64,000 bases of DNA from Actinoplanes ianthinogenes (GCF_018324205.1 NZ_AP023356.1:1054001-1118000); one strand, 5' to 3'. Shown: positions 51,961 through 61,080, numbered from the stretch's first letter. Made by a program: numbers and translations. Notes: generated by a model not told the origin, from the letters alone.

Positions 51961-52752
51961 ATGACGATCAATCCGGGCGCTGCCGAGTTCCCGCACCGGC
52001 AGATCGCGAGCCAGCTGCGCGAGCGCGTCCGCCGCGGCGACTGGCAGCCGGGCGAACGCCTGCCGTCCATCCCGGCCATCGCCGAAATGTTCGGCGTGGC
52101 CAAGCAGACGGTGCAACGTGCCGTCGACCAGCTCCGGGTCGAGGGGGTGCTGATCACCAAACCCGGCTCCGGCACCTACGTCCGAGGCACCCGCCGCCGC
52201 CTGAACCGCCTGTCCCGCGGCCGGTACGGCGCCCACCGCGGTTACCACGCCGACCTGGCCGCCCGTTATCGCCAGCAGCTGGTCGGTGTCAGCCGGGAGC
52301 CCGCCCCGCCGGAGGTGGCCGACGCCTTCGGTGTCCGCGACGGCACCGAGCTGCTGGTCCGCCGGCACATCGTGCGCACCGACGACGCCGCCGTGGAGGT
52401 CGGCGCCTCCTGGTTCCGGATCACCGACGCCAGCGGCACCAGCCTGGAGCGTCCCGAGGCCTTCGGCCGCCCGCTGTACCAGGAGGCCGAGGAGGTGCTC
52501 GGCCGCCGATACACCTCGGCGACCGACACGATCACCGCCCGGCAGCCCAGCCGCGAGGAGGCCGAGATCCTGCAGATCCGCCCGGACACCCCGGTGCTGC
52601 ACCTGCTCCACGTCGCCTTCGACGAGACGCGCAAGCCGATCGAGGTCGCCCAGGCCACCTGGCCCGGCCCGATGACCACGCTGACCGAGGAGTATCGGAT
52701 CCCGGCCCCGTCCCCCGATCCCGACCCGGACCCCGGCCTGGCCCTGGCCTGA
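51961..52752 (+). CDS. GntR family regulator with UTRA domain
   Basis: A 263-residue regulator of the HutC subfamily. The N-terminal winged helix (IASQLRERVRRGDWQPGERLPSI, VAKQTVQRAVDQLRVEGVLITKPGSGTYV) is followed by a UTRA effector domain (GTELLVRRHIVRT, SWFRITDASG, TPVLHLLHVAFDETRKPIEVAQ). It would sense a small carbohydrate or amino acid derivative. The ATG at 51961 is chosen; a GTG directly before it is an alternative. It ends in a short Asp/Pro-rich tail and stands alone. Confidence 0.9.
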   Translation: MTINPGAAEFPHRQIASQLRERVRRGDWQPGERLPSIPAIAEMFGVAKQTVQRAVDQLRVEGVLITKPGSGTYVRGTRRRLNRLSRGRYGAHRGYHADLAARYRQQLVGVSREPAPPEVADAFGVRDGTELLVRRHIVRTDDAAVEVGASWFRITDASGTSLERPEAFGRPLYQEAEEVLGRRYTSATDTITARQPSREEAEILQIRPDTPVLHLLHVAFDETRKPIEVAQATWPGPMTTLTEEYRIPAPSPDPDPDPGLALA

Positions 52753-52762
52753 CCCGCGGCGG

Positions 52763-54154
52763 TCACGAGCCGACCAGCCCGGTCAGGGCGGCGACGAAGC
52801 GATCCGGCTCCTCGAAGATCGCCCGGTGGCCGCCGCCCGGGATCGTCACCAACCGCTTGGCGGGCGCCCGGAGCTGCTCATACCACTCCCCGAAGGGCAC
52901 GCTCAGGCCGCGCATCTCGTTCTCACCCTGCACGAAATACGCCGGCACGGCCAGCTCGGTGACCTCCCGCCGCAGGTCCAGGTCCTGCTCGCGCGGATAC
53001 AGCGCCGCCCAGGTGTCCATCAGCGCGTTCAGGGTGTGCGCCCGCTGCACCAGCGTGTACTCCGGGACACCCAGCTCGAACGAGGGTGGGCGCTGGGCAT
53101 ACGCCTGGTTGGCGTAGAGCAGGAACGGCTCGTAGGACCAGAAGTCCCGATAGGGCGGCCGGCCCTGACGCTCCAGCGCGCGGACCACCTCCGGGTGGCC
53201 GGCGGTGCCGGCCCACGCCCGGATGTCGTCGTAGAAGAGCTGGTCACTGGCCTCCAGATCGACCGCCTGGCCGGTGCCGACATAGGCGGAGTACTTCTCC
53301 GGGTGCTGCCGGGCGGCGAGCGCGCCGAGCAACGAGCCGCCGGAGTGTGCCAGCAGCACGATCCGGTCGCGCTGGAAGCGGGACCGCAGATAGTCGGTGA
53401 CCGCGAGGATGTCGGCGACCGAGTCCTGCGGCGTCATCGTGGACGTGGGGTCGAGTGCCGGATAGGAGCCGCCCCCGCCCCGGCGGTCCAGGGTGGCCAC
53501 CACGAAGTGCGACTCCAGGGCGGACAGGTGGGTGCGCATGAGGCCGATCTCCGAGCCGCCCGGGGCGCCGGGCACATAGAGCAGCACGGGACGGGCGGGA
53601 TCCTGGCCACGGATCATCAGGCGCAGCCGGTGGCCGTTGGCGTCCACCAGGGTCAGGTCGGCCACTCCGCCGGGGACACCGGGCGTGCGGGCGGGGACTG
53701 CCACCGCCACCGCGATCAGGGCCAGGATCGCGGTCAGGGCGCCGGCCAGCAGACGGCCACGGCGGCGGCGTAACCCGCATCCGTATGCCGCGGCCAGTGC
53801 CATCGGGAACAGCGCCAGGAGACCGTGCAGGCCACGACCGGCCACCACGGCGATGACGCCGAACGGGCTGGGATGCGGGAGGTCGACGGACGGGCCGGTG
53901 ACATCGGCGCGGGCGATTTCGAGGCTTATCGCGTACGCGAAAGGGGTGGCGAGAATCGCCCACCGGGAGCGCGTGGCGCGCCCGGCGCCGAAGCCGACGC
54001 CGGCGCTGATCACCATCGACCAGAGCGCCTGTGCCGTCGTCAGTGGACCGCGCGGGGTCCAGAACGCGGCCGCGACGCCCCAGGCGGCCGCGGCCAGGAC
54101 GGCGGCTGCCCAGCGGAGCCGGGGCGGCGTTTCGACAAGAGTTCGCAAGGGCAT
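52763..54154 (-). CDS. Membrane-anchored alpha/beta hydrolase
   Basis: A 463-residue protein. Residues about 14-165 contain four to five transmembrane helices (WAAAVLAAAAWGVAAAF and others). A C-terminal alpha/beta-hydrolase domain follows, with VLLYVPGAPGGSE as an oxyanion-type loop, LAHSGGSLLGALAA as nucleophile elbow with Ser, and a final His in IPGGGHRAIF. The hydrolase resembles proline iminopeptidase-like enzymes. The fusion of a multi-helix membrane domain to such a hydrolase suggests action on membrane-near substrates. The ATG at 54154 (MPLRTLVETPP) is chosen. It is divergent from the histidine kinase. Confidence 0.85.
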   Translation of the reverse strand: MPLRTLVETPPRLRWAAAVLAAAAWGVAAAFWTPRGPLTTAQALWSMVISAGVGFGAGRATRSRWAILATPFAYAISLEIARADVTGPSVDLPHPSPFGVIAVVAGRGLHGLLALFPMALAAAYGCGLRRRRGRLLAGALTAILALIAVAVAVPARTPGVPGGVADLTLVDANGHRLRLMIRGQDPARPVLLYVPGAPGGSEIGLMRTHLSALESHFVVATLDRRGGGGSYPALDPTSTMTPQDSVADILAVTDYLRSRFQRDRIVLLAHSGGSLLGALAARQHPEKYSAYVGTGQAVDLEASDQLFYDDIRAWAGTAGHPEVVRALERQGRPPYRDFWSYEPFLLYANQAYAQRPPSFELGVPEYTLVQRAHTLNALMDTWAALYPREQDLDLRREVTELAVPAYFVQGENEMRGLSVPFGEWYEQLRAPAKRLVTIPGGGHRAIFEEPDRFVAALTGLVGS

Positions 54155-54264
54155 GCCGCCGAGGTTCGCTCGCCGGAGACGGCCGGCGCATCTATAGAAA
54201 GTTATAAAGCGACCCCTACTTTCGACGGGTGCGGCGGCGTCGCTGCGCGCCATAGGCTCGCGGC

Positions 54265-55422
54265 ATGTTCTTCGCACTGCTGGTGCCCGATCCCGGCAGC
54301 CGCCGGGCCGCCGCTCGGGACCGGCTCGCCGACGCCATCGCGATCGTCGTCGCGCTGCTCTACGGGTCGACGATGATGCTGCTCGGCGACGCGCGACGGC
54401 CCGGGGCCGCCATTCCCTGGCAGCTCGACCTGGCGATCGGGGTGGCCGGCGCCGGGGCTCTGCTGCTGCGCCGACGATGGCCGTTGCCGCTGCTCCTGGT
54501 CCTGCTGCCGTTCGGGATGATCTCGGTGACGGCGACCGGGCCGATCCTGGTGGCGCTGTTCAGCGCGGCGATCCGGCTGAGACCGCCCGTGCTGCTGGCG
54601 CTCGGCGCGGCCAACGTGCTCACCGGCGGCATCTATTACCTGCTCCAGCAGCAGCCGGCGTTCGAGATCTGGGTGGACTATCTGGTGCGCTTCCTGGTCA
54701 CCGCGGCGGCGCTGGGCTGGGGGCAGTTCGTGCAGGCCTACCGGCGGCTCACCACGTCGCTGCGCGAGCACGCCGCGCGGCTGGAGGCCGAGCAGCAGAT
54801 GCGGGAGGAGCAGGCCAGACTCGCCGAGCGAGCCCGGATCGCCCGGGAGATGCACGACGTGCTGGCCCATCGGATGTCGCTGATCAGCCTGCACGCCGGT
54901 GCGCTCGAGGTGCGGGCGGCACTGCGCCCGGAGGAGCTGTCGGTCGCGGCCGGCGCGATCCGGACCAGCGCGCACGAGGCCCTGGAGGAGTTGCGCGCGG
55001 TGGTCGGGGCGCCACGGGGGCGCCCCGAGCCGCCACAGCCGGGCCTCGCCGACGTGGACGACCTGGTCGCGAGCGTGCGGGCGGCGGGGATGGTGGTCGG
55101 GTTCGACAGCGCGGTGCCGGTGGACGGGCCGCCGGTGGTGCTCGGCCGCACCGCCTACCGGATCGTCCAGGAGGGCCTCACCAACGCGCGCAAACACGGT
55201 TCGGAGCCGAGGGCCGCCGTGCGCATGGAGGGCGGCGCGGGCCAGTGCCTGCGGATCACGATCGACAACCCCATTTCCGGTACGGACATGGGGTCGCCGC
55301 CCGGCGGCGGCCTGGGCCTGGTCGGGATCGGCGAGCGGGTGGCCCTGGCCGGAGGCGATTTCCGGTACGGATGGGAGGACGGCGTGTTCCGGTTGGAAGC
55401 GGAGCTGCCGTGGCCGGCATGA
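54265..55422 (+). CDS. Sensor histidine kinase (HisKA_3, NarL-partner type)
   Basis: A 385-residue membrane kinase. Four to five transmembrane helices fill residues about 20-155 with almost no extracytoplasmic loop (an intramembrane-sensing type). The phospho-acceptor is His197 in AREMHDVLAHRM and the ATPase has GRTAYRIVQEGLTNARKHG and GGGLGLVGIGERVA. It would phosphorylate the response regulator whose start overlaps its stop by 4 bp. The signal is unknown. The coding DNA includes two TTTCCGGTACG motifs (55274 and 55359). Confidence 0.93.
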   Translation: MFFALLVPDPGSRRAAARDRLADAIAIVVALLYGSTMMLLGDARRPGAAIPWQLDLAIGVAGAGALLLRRRWPLPLLLVLLPFGMISVTATGPILVALFSAAIRLRPPVLLALGAANVLTGGIYYLLQQQPAFEIWVDYLVRFLVTAAALGWGQFVQAYRRLTTSLREHAARLEAEQQMREEQARLAERARIAREMHDVLAHRMSLISLHAGALEVRAALRPEELSVAAGAIRTSAHEALEELRAVVGAPRGRPEPPQPGLADVDDLVASVRAAGMVVGFDSAVPVDGPPVVLGRTAYRIVQEGLTNARKHGSEPRAAVRMEGGAGQCLRITIDNPISGTDMGSPPGGGLGLVGIGERVALAGGDFRYGWEDGVFRLEAELPWPA

Positions 55423-56174
55423 CCACGGATCCGAGCGGAGCTGCCGTGGGCGGGGCCGGGGTCGAGCGGCCCGTCCGGCTGGCGATCGTGGATGACGATC
55501 CGCTGGTGCGGGCCGGCCTGCGGATTCTGATGGGTGGGTCGCCGGAGATCGAGGTGGTGGCCGAGGCCGGTGACGGGGACCAGGCGATCCGGGTGGCCGA
55601 CGCGCACTGGCCGGACGTGATGCTGATGGACGTGCGGATGCCGCGGGTGGACGGGCTGGTCGCCACCCGGCGGATCCGTGAGCGGGCGAACGCGCCGCAG
55701 GTGATCGTGCTGACCACGTTCGACGCGGACGAGTATGTGCTGGAGGCGCTGCGGGGCGGGGCCAGCGGGTTCCTGCTCAAGGACACGCCGCCGCTGGAGA
55801 TCCTGGCAGCGGTGCGGACGGTGGCCGCGGGCAAGGCGATCCTCTCCCCCACCGCGATCCGGCGGCTCATCGACCACGTCGCCGACCCGGCGGCCGGCAC
55901 CCGCCGGGCCCGGGCGCGCACCCGGCTGGACGCTCTGACCGGGCGGGAGACCGAGGTGGCGGTGCTGGTCGGGCGGGGCTGCTCGAACGCGGAGATCGCC
56001 GCCGAGCTCGGGATGGGCGTCGCGACGGTGAAAGGTCATGTGTCCCGGCTGCTGACCAAGCTCGATCTGAACAATCGGGTGCAGATAGCCCTCCTGGTCC
56101 ACGACGCGGAGCTGCTCGAACGGGAGCCTCCCAGCGAGAACGCGCCGGCGGGAGGCGGCGCCGGGCTGCCGTAG
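55419..56174 (+). CDS. LuxR/NarL-family response regulator
   Basis: A 251-residue regulator with receiver-domain acidic pair IVDDD, phospho-acceptor Asp71 (LMDVRMPRVDG), Thr in LTTFD and Lys in LLKDTPP. The C-terminus is a LuxR HTH (LTGRETEVAVLVGRGCSNAEIAAELGMGVATVKGHVSRL split over residues 175-215). Start and kinase stop overlap (ATGA), so the two-component system is translationally coupled. The target genes are unknown; the adjacent divergent hydrolase is a candidate. Confidence 0.93.
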   Translation: MTTDPSGAAVGGAGVERPVRLAIVDDDPLVRAGLRILMGGSPEIEVVAEAGDGDQAIRVADAHWPDVMLMDVRMPRVDGLVATRRIRERANAPQVIVLTTFDADEYVLEALRGGASGFLLKDTPPLEILAAVRTVAAGKAILSPTAIRRLIDHVADPAAGTRRARARTRLDALTGRETEVAVLVGRGCSNAEIAAELGMGVATVKGHVSRLLTKLDLNNRVQIALLVHDAELLEREPPSENAPAGGGAGLP

Positions 56175-56186
56175 CCTGCGGCCCCG

Positions 56187-56756
56187 TCAGGGGTGCAGGT
56201 GCTGGTGGACCGCGGCGGTGGTGCGGGGCTCGTCGCCGGTGGCGAGCAGGTCGATCAGGGCGCCGCGGAGGACGGCCAGCAGGGCTGTCCGGCGGGCCAG
56301 GCCGTCCGGGGTGCCGCGTTCCGAGGCGGGCTGCGCGGCGGCGAGTACGTCCAGCCAGTCGGCGACGGTGTCGGCGGCGAAACGGGACCAGGGACCGTCC
56401 GGGTCGACCAGCGAGTGGGCGTACGCCTCGAGCCACATGATGAGGAGCGTGCGGTGGGCCGGGGCGCTGAGCCAGGACCAGATCTGCTCGCCGGCGGCCG
56501 TCAGGCCGGCCGGCTGAGTCTGCTCGCGCAGGCCGCTCAGGAGTGCCAGTTCGTCCTGGCGGGCGCGGGCCAGCAGGGCCCGGACCAGGCCGTCCTTGCT
56601 GCCGAACAGGAACAGCAGCACCCGCGGGCTGGAGCCGATCTCGGCGGCCAGCGGGCGCAGCGACAGATCGGTGAGGCCGTGGCGGCGGACGTAGCCGTAG
56701 GCGAGCTCGAGGAGTTCGGTGCGGCGTGCCGAGGGCGCTGTCGTGGTGTCGGCCAT
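56187..56756 (-). CDS. TetR family transcriptional regulator
   Basis: A 189-residue regulator with a TetR HTH (TELLELAYGYVRRHGLTDLSL, then EIGSSPRVLLFLFGSKDGLVRAL) and a helical ligand domain (ALLAVLRGALIDLLATGDE). The recognition-helix region has SSPRVLL in place of the usual S-x-x-x-LY. A perfect 20-bp palindrome lies 15 bp upstream, between it and a GNAT gene, suggesting it controls both. The ATG at 56756 is used; longer frames upstream cross the GNAT gene. Confidence 0.9.
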   Translation of the reverse strand: MADTTTAPSARRTELLELAYGYVRRHGLTDLSLRPLAAEIGSSPRVLLFLFGSKDGLVRALLARARQDELALLSGLREQTQPAGLTAAGEQIWSWLSAPAHRTLLIMWLEAYAHSLVDPDGPWSRFAADTVADWLDVLAAAQPASERGTPDGLARRTALLAVLRGALIDLLATGDEPRTTAAVHQHLHP

Positions 56757-56770
56757 CGGGCTAGTATCCA

Positions 56771-56790
56771 ACTGAAACGAGTGTTTCAGT
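56771..56790. promoter_or_regulatory. Palindromic operator between TetR and GNAT genes
   Basis: ACTGAAACGAGTGTTTCAGT: 8-bp arms ACTGAAAC/GTTTCAGT with a 4-bp centre. It lies between two divergent starts (56756 and 56806), overlapping where both promoters must be. Confidence 0.75.
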
Positions 56791-56805
56791 GGCGGAGGCG
56801 GCGAG

Positions 56806-57318
56806 ATGGACGCGACGATCAGGCGGCTCGGCGAGCCCGGAGACCTCGGCTGGGTGGTGCAGGCCCACGGCGAGCTGTATGCGCGGGAGTACGGGTGGGA
56901 CACCAGCTTCGAGGGGCTGGTCGCGCGGATCATGGCGGACTTCGGGGCCGGGCACGATCCGCAGCGGGAGGCCGGGTGGATCGCCGAGCGGGACGGGCGG
57001 CGGGTCGGGTGCGTGCTCTGCGTCGCGGCGGACGAGCCGGGGACGGCCGTGCTGCGGGTGCTGCTGGTGCATCCGGACGGGCGCGGGCTCGGCCTCGGCG
57101 GGCGGCTGGTCGACACCTGCCTGGAGTTCGCGATGGCGAGCGGTTATCAGCGGATGCGGCTGTGGACCACGGATCCACTGGTGGCGGCCCGGCACATCTA
57201 CCTGCGGCGAGGGTTCCGGCTGATCAAGGAGGAGCCGCAGCACACCTTCGGGGCGGATCTGGTCGGGCAGACCTACGTGCGCGAGTTCGCTCCCGCGGAT
57301 TCAGCCCCCGTGGCCTGA
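56806..57318 (+). CDS. GNAT family N-acetyltransferase
   Basis: A 170-residue acetyltransferase: LGEPGDLGWVVQAHGELYAREYGWD, GWIAERDGRRVGCVLCV, the acetyl-CoA loop LLVHPDGRGLGLGGRLVDTC (Q/RxxGxG/A-like) and a C-terminal IYLRRGFRLIKEE. It is of the MarR-fused-type C-terminal GNAT family (single-domain form). Its operator and divergent TetR point to induction by a small molecule that it may acetylate. The last 18 bp overlap the convergent cupin gene. Confidence 0.9.
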   Translation: MDATIRRLGEPGDLGWVVQAHGELYAREYGWDTSFEGLVARIMADFGAGHDPQREAGWIAERDGRRVGCVLCVAADEPGTAVLRVLLVHPDGRGLGLGGRLVDTCLEFAMASGYQRMRLWTTDPLVAARHIYLRRGFRLIKEEPQHTFGADLVGQTYVREFAPADSAPVA

Positions 57319-57633
57319 GACCTCGATCGCCACGGCGGTCAGGCCGGCGGCGGAGCGGGTGGTGTGTGACTCGCCGGCCGCCCAGCGGACGGCGTCACCG
57401 GCGGTGACGTCGTGCCAGGGGCCGGCTCCGGAGCGGACCTGCCCGGAGCCCTCGGTGATCAACAGGGTCTGATCGCCCCGGGCGGGGTGATCGCCGATCT
57501 CGCCGCCCGGAGCGACTCGCAGGACGGTCACGGCGGTGGTCTCGGCGCGAAGCAGCGCCTGGGCGGTGAGGCCGACGCTTCCGTGCGCGCTGATCGGCCG
57601 CAGCGTCGCCGGTTCCGGGTGGATGATCTCCAT
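57301..57633 (-). CDS. Cupin-domain small protein
   Basis: A 110-residue single-domain cupin: VTVLRVAPGGEIGDHPARGDQTLLITEGSGQV carries a partial metal motif (one His before ARGDQ) and GDAVRWAAGESHTTRS a second His. The pattern fits the small cupins that lack enzymatic activity or bind a metal weakly. The ATG at 57633 is chosen; an in-frame ATG nine bases upstream is possible. The role is unknown; it overlaps the end of the GNAT gene. Confidence 0.8.
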   Translation of the reverse strand: MEIIHPEPATLRPISAHGSVGLTAQALLRAETTAVTVLRVAPGGEIGDHPARGDQTLLITEGSGQVRSGAGPWHDVTAGDAVRWAAGESHTTRSAAGLTAVAIEVSGHGG

Positions 57634-57692
57634 GCCGCGCATTATCCACGACGGTGAATCCCGCTTTCCGGAACAGAACCTCATGAAACGGC

Positions 57693-57726
57693 TCAGACCC
57701 GAGGAGCCGGATGGCGCCTCGGGTCT
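57693..57726 (-). terminator. Hairpin after the small secreted-protein gene
   Basis: CAGACCCGAGG (57693-57703) and CCTCGGGTCTG (57716-57726), an 11-bp perfect stem with a 12-nt loop, 49 bp past the secreted-protein stop on the minus strand. Confidence 0.6.
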
Positions 57727-57775
57727 GGAGCACAAGCGGATCGACGCGCGAGGCGCGATCCGGGCTTTGGCTATG

Positions 57776-58090
57776 TCACCAGCCGAAGCCGCCACCGGTG
57801 AACGGACCAACGTTCACGTTGAGCAGGCCGAGCTGGCTGACCCGCGAGTTCGAGGTCGTGTTGCCGATGCCGCCGTTCCAGTCGTCGTCCCAGTCGCGAC
57901 CGCGGTCACGGACGACGATCACGTCGGGCTCGTCGTCGTAGGCGTAGGCGTGGCCGTACGAGTGGATGGAAGCGGCGGAGCCGTGGTTCTTCTTGCAGTG
58001 AGTGCCGGCCGCGGAGGCGGGGGCGGCCAGCGCGAGGCTCGCGCCGGTAGCCAGGAACAGACCGGCGAGGTACAGAGCCGGACGACGCAT
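57776..58090 (-). CDS. Small secreted protein
   Basis: A 104-residue exported protein. Signal peptide about 1-27 (LYLAGLFLATGASLALAAPASA, cleavage after ASA), then a His/Ser/Gly-rich stretch (THCKKNHGSAASIHSYGHA), an Asp-rich middle (RDRGRDWDDDWNGG) and a C-terminal GLLNVNVGPFTGGGFGW. Only one Cys is left after cleavage. The tail resembles the Gly/Asn/Val-rich ends of small actinobacterial surface proteins, but no named family fits. The ATG at 58090 follows GAAGGGAACCATC. Confidence 0.83.
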   Translation of the reverse strand: MRRPALYLAGLFLATGASLALAAPASAAGTHCKKNHGSAASIHSYGHAYAYDDEPDVIVVRDRGRDWDDDWNGGIGNTTSNSRVSQLGLLNVNVGPFTGGGFGW

Positions 58091-58303
58091 GATGGTTCCC
58101 TTCGGACGTTTGGTTTGACCTCCGAAAGCATGTCGCGGCAGCGAATGGAATGCACGGATTTCAGGCAAATAACATCGCAACGTGCATTATTTCGGCAAAT
58201 CGCCTACAGGGATCGAGAACCGGGTCTAGGGTTCTCGCGGGGCGTCGTCTGACCGGCCCGGAATGGCATTCATCGACCCGGGAAACCCGCGTCAGCAACG
58301 ACG

Positions 58304-58335
58304 AACGACCCGTCCGAAACGCTGGACGGGCCGTT
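58304..58335 (-). terminator. Hairpin after mshC
   Basis: AACGACCCGTCC (58304-58315) and GGACGGGCCGTT (58324-58335), paired with one mismatch, 38 bp past the mshC stop in the minus direction. Confidence 0.65.
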
Positions 58336-58372
58336 CTCCGGGGCCACACCGATAGCCGGGGGTCACCACAGG

Positions 58373-59611
58373 TTAAAGGCGCACCCCGAGCAAGGCGTCC
58401 ACCGTCTGCGCCATCAGCGCCGGGGCGGCGGCGTCATCGCCTGTCCCGGACAGCACCGCGTCCACCCAGGCGTCCACCACCGCCAGCGCCGCCGGCGCGT
58501 CCAGATCGCTGGTCAGCGCCTCCCGCACCGCATCCAGCAGCCCCGCACCGGACGGCCCCGCCGGCGCGGCCGCCGCTTCCCGCCACCGGGCCAGGCGCTG
58601 CTCCCCCGCCTTACGCACCTCGTCGGTCCACTCCCGGTCGGCGCGGTAGTGCCCGGCGAGCAGCCCGAGCCGGACCGCCATCGGGTCCACCCCGTCGGCC
58701 CGCAGCCGGGACACGAAGACCAGGTTGCCCTTGGACTTCGACATCTTCTCGCCGTCCAGCCCGATCATGCCGGCGTGCACGTAGTGCGAGGCGAACGGCG
58801 CCGCGCCGGTGAGCACCTCGGCGTGCGCCGCGGAGCACTCGTGGTGCGGGTAGAGCAGGTCGCTGCCGCCGCCCTGCACGTCGATCGTGTCGCCCAGCAG
58901 GTTCAGCGCGATCGTCGCGCACTCGATGTGCCAGCCGGGGCGGCCGGGGCCGAGGTCGCCACCGTCCCAGGACGGCTCGCCGTCCCGGGCGCCGCGCCAC
59001 AGCAGCGGGTCGAGCGGGTCACGCTTGCCCGCACGGTCCGGGTCGCCACCGCGCTCGGCGGAGAGCACGGTCATCTCCTCGCGGCTGAGGTTCGACTCAT
59101 AACCCCAGTTCGGCGCGGCGGTGATGTCGAAATACACGTCGCCGGTGCCGTCCTCCAACCGATACGCCGCACCCTTGGCGACCAGCGACGAGACGTGCTG
59201 GGCGATCGCCGGGATGGACTCGACCGCGCCCACGTAGTGCGCCGGCGGGATGATCCGCAGCGCCTCCATGTCCTCGCGGAACAGCGCGGTCTCCCGCATC
59301 GCCAGGACCACCCAGTCCTCGCCGTCGCGCTCGGCGCGCTCCAGCAGCGGGTCGTCGATGTCGGTCACGTTCTGCACATAGGTCACGGTGCGGCCGGCGT
59401 CCCGCCACAACCGGTTGACCAGGTCGAAGGCGATCATCGTGGCGGCATGACCGAGATGGGTCGCGTCATAGGGGGTGATGCCGCAGACATACATCGTCGC
59501 GGTCTCCCCCGGAGTGACCGGATGCACCGACCGGCGGGCCGAGTCGAAGAGCGTCAGCGTGGGGGCGTCCCCCGGCAGAGTCGGCACGTCATGCCCGGTC
59601 CAAGCGTCCAT
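58373..59611 (-). CDS. mshC: Mycothiol ligase MshC
   Basis: A 412-residue class I-aminoacyl-tRNA-synthetase-like enzyme that joins cysteine to GlcN-Ins in mycothiol synthesis. [16 protein letters not shown] contains the zinc-ligand Cys43 and the HIGH-like motif. [29 protein letters not shown] and [11 protein letters not shown] complete the signature. Length and motifs match MshC rather than CysS (it is shorter and lacks the anticodon-binding domain). It starts 54 bp from the SCO1664-like gene stop and they may be one operon. Confidence 0.96.
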   Translation of the reverse strand: MDAWTGHDVPTLPGDAPTLTLFDSARRSVHPVTPGETATMYVCGITPYDATHLGHAATMIAFDLVNRLWRDAGRTVTYVQNVTDIDDPLLERAERDGEDWVVLAMRETALFREDMEALRIIPPAHYVGAVESIPAIAQHVSSLVAKGAAYRLEDGTGDVYFDITAAPNWGYESNLSREEMTVLSAERGGDPDRAGKRDPLDPLLWRGARDGEPSWDGGDLGPGRPGWHIECATIALNLLGDTIDVQGGGSDLLYPHHECSAAHAEVLTGAAPFASHYVHAGMIGLDGEKMSKSKGNLVFVSRLRADGVDPMAVRLGLLAGHYRADREWTDEVRKAGEQRLARWREAAAAPAGPSGAGLLDAVREALTSDLDAPAALAVVDAWVDAVLSGTGDDAAAPALMAQTVDALLGVRL

Positions 59612-59665
59612 CCCCGGAGCCTATCCAGCCCCCGGGAGTGCCGCCGCTGAGCGTGACCTAAACCT

Positions 59666-60481
59666 CTAGATCGGCGGCCAGGGAATAGCCGGCCAGTCGG
59701 TGGGCGGTTTCGGAAACCGGCCCGCGCGCAGCAGCCGTTTCACCCGGAGCTGGAGATGCTGCACCTCGGAGACGGTGAGGTGCTCCTCCAGCGCCTCGCC
59801 GAGCGACCCGCCGAGGTCGGCGGCGAGCCGGGTGAGCACCATGGTCGCCTCGTCGAACAGCGGTTTGCCGGTCCAGCCCCAGAGGACCGTGCGCAGCTTG
59901 TTCTCCACGTGGAAGCTGACGCCGTGGTCGACGCCGTGGATCGCCCCGGAGGACGGGTACAGCACGTGGCCGCCCTTGCGGTCGGCGTTGTTGATCACCG
60001 CGTCGAAGACGGCGAGCCGGGCCAGGCGCGGGTCGTCGGCGTGCGCGAGCGCGTACGCGTCGCCGTCGTCGTCGCGGGCCGCGGCCACCGGGAACCAGCC
60101 CTGCGGCACGTCGTAGGCCGGGACGAAACCGATCAGCCCCTCGGCCGCCTCCGGCTCGTCGATCCACAGCTGCAGGGCGCCGGAGCCGAGCGGCCCGTCG
60201 CGCAGGATGGTCGGCGGGACCAGGCCCCACCCGGTCGCCCGGGACACCAGGTAGGCCGACACCTCACGACCGGCGAGCGTGCCGTCCGGGAAGTCCCAGA
60301 GCGGCCGCTCGCCGCGCACCGGTTTGTAGACGCAGCGGCGAGTCACCCCGTTGAGACTGATCTCGGCGCGCAGCGTGGTGTTCGAAGCGTCGACCAGGCG
60401 ACCCTCGATCTCGATCTGGCCGTGCCCCAGCAGCTCCAGGGCATCGACCTCGGCAAGCGCCTCGGTGGGCTCGGCCGTCAC
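59666..60481 (-). CDS. SCO1664-family (PI3/4-kinase-like) protein
   Basis: A 271-residue conserved actinobacterial protein. Signature pieces: LGHGQIEIEGRLVDASNTTLRAEISLNG, CVYKPVRGERPLWDFPDGTLAGREVSAYLVS (split), LAVFDAVINNADRKGGHVLY and VDHGVSFHVENKLRTVLWGW. The kinase-like DFG/HRD analogues (NNADRKGGH, DHGVSF) are of the HipA/PI4K type. Its activity is unknown. It overlaps the DUF3090 stop by 4 bp and is part of the conserved group with mshC. Confidence 0.87.
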   Translation of the reverse strand: MTAEPTEALAEVDALELLGHGQIEIEGRLVDASNTTLRAEISLNGVTRRCVYKPVRGERPLWDFPDGTLAGREVSAYLVSRATGWGLVPPTILRDGPLGSGALQLWIDEPEAAEGLIGFVPAYDVPQGWFPVAAARDDDGDAYALAHADDPRLARLAVFDAVINNADRKGGHVLYPSSGAIHGVDHGVSFHVENKLRTVLWGWTGKPLFDEATMVLTRLAADLGGSLGEALEEHLTVSEVQHLQLRVKRLLRAGRFPKPPTDWPAIPWPPI

Positions 60482-61080
60482 CGGTGATAACCGTTGTGCC
60501 GGGGACAGAGGTGACCGGAGGGGTCGAGCGGCTGGCCGCAGAGCGGGCAGGGCGGCCGGCCGGCGGCCACCACCCGGCGGGCCCGGTCGATGAACGCCCG
60601 GGTCGCCTCGGGGGTGAGCCGGACCCGGAGACGGTCCAGATCGTCGTCCGGCTCGTCGTCGTCCTCGTCCTCGTCGGCGTCGCTGTCGTCGTCATCCTCG
60701 GCGAGCGGGTCGGCGGCCAGCTCGACCTCGGGCTCCCCGGCCTCGATCGCCTCGATCACCACGGTGGCGGTGTCCACGTCGAAGGCCAGGCCCAGGGTGC
60801 CGACCCGGAACTCCTCGTCGACCGGCGTGTCCAGCGGCTCGTTGTCGTGCACGGCCAGCAGCGGGGCCTCGGGCAGCGTGACCCCGAACCGCTTGTTCGC
60901 CTCCAGGAGCAGCTCCTCGAGCTTCTCGGCGAGCAGCGACACCTGCACCTTTTCCAAGGCGACGCTGATCACCCGCCCGCCGCCGCGGGCCTGGAGATAG
61001 AACGTGCGGTCTCCGGGCTCGCCCACCGTCCCGGCGACGAACCGCTCGGGCGGCTCGAAGGCATGCACTTGGTGGGTCAT
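60478..61080 (-). CDS. DUF3090 family protein
   Basis: A 200-residue protein. The N-terminal globular part begins MTHQVHAFEPPERFVAGTVGEPGDRTFYLQAR (split), followed by an acidic Asp/Glu run at about 128-150 (long DDD/EDE stretch). It ends in a zinc-ribbon CPLCGQPLDPSGHLCPRH. The family is strictly actinobacterial and co-occurs with the SCO1664-like protein. It overlaps that gene's start by ATGA. Zn binding and a nucleic acid or protein partner are plausible but unproven. Confidence 0.9.
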   Translation of the reverse strand: MTHQVHAFEPPERFVAGTVGEPGDRTFYLQARGGGRVISVALEKVQVSLLAEKLEELLLEANKRFGVTLPEAPLLAVHDNEPLDTPVDEEFRVGTLGLAFDVDTATVVIEAIEAGEPEVELAADPLAEDDDDSDADEDEDDDEPDDDLDRLRVRLTPEATRAFIDRARRVVAAGRPPCPLCGQPLDPSGHLCPRHNGYHR

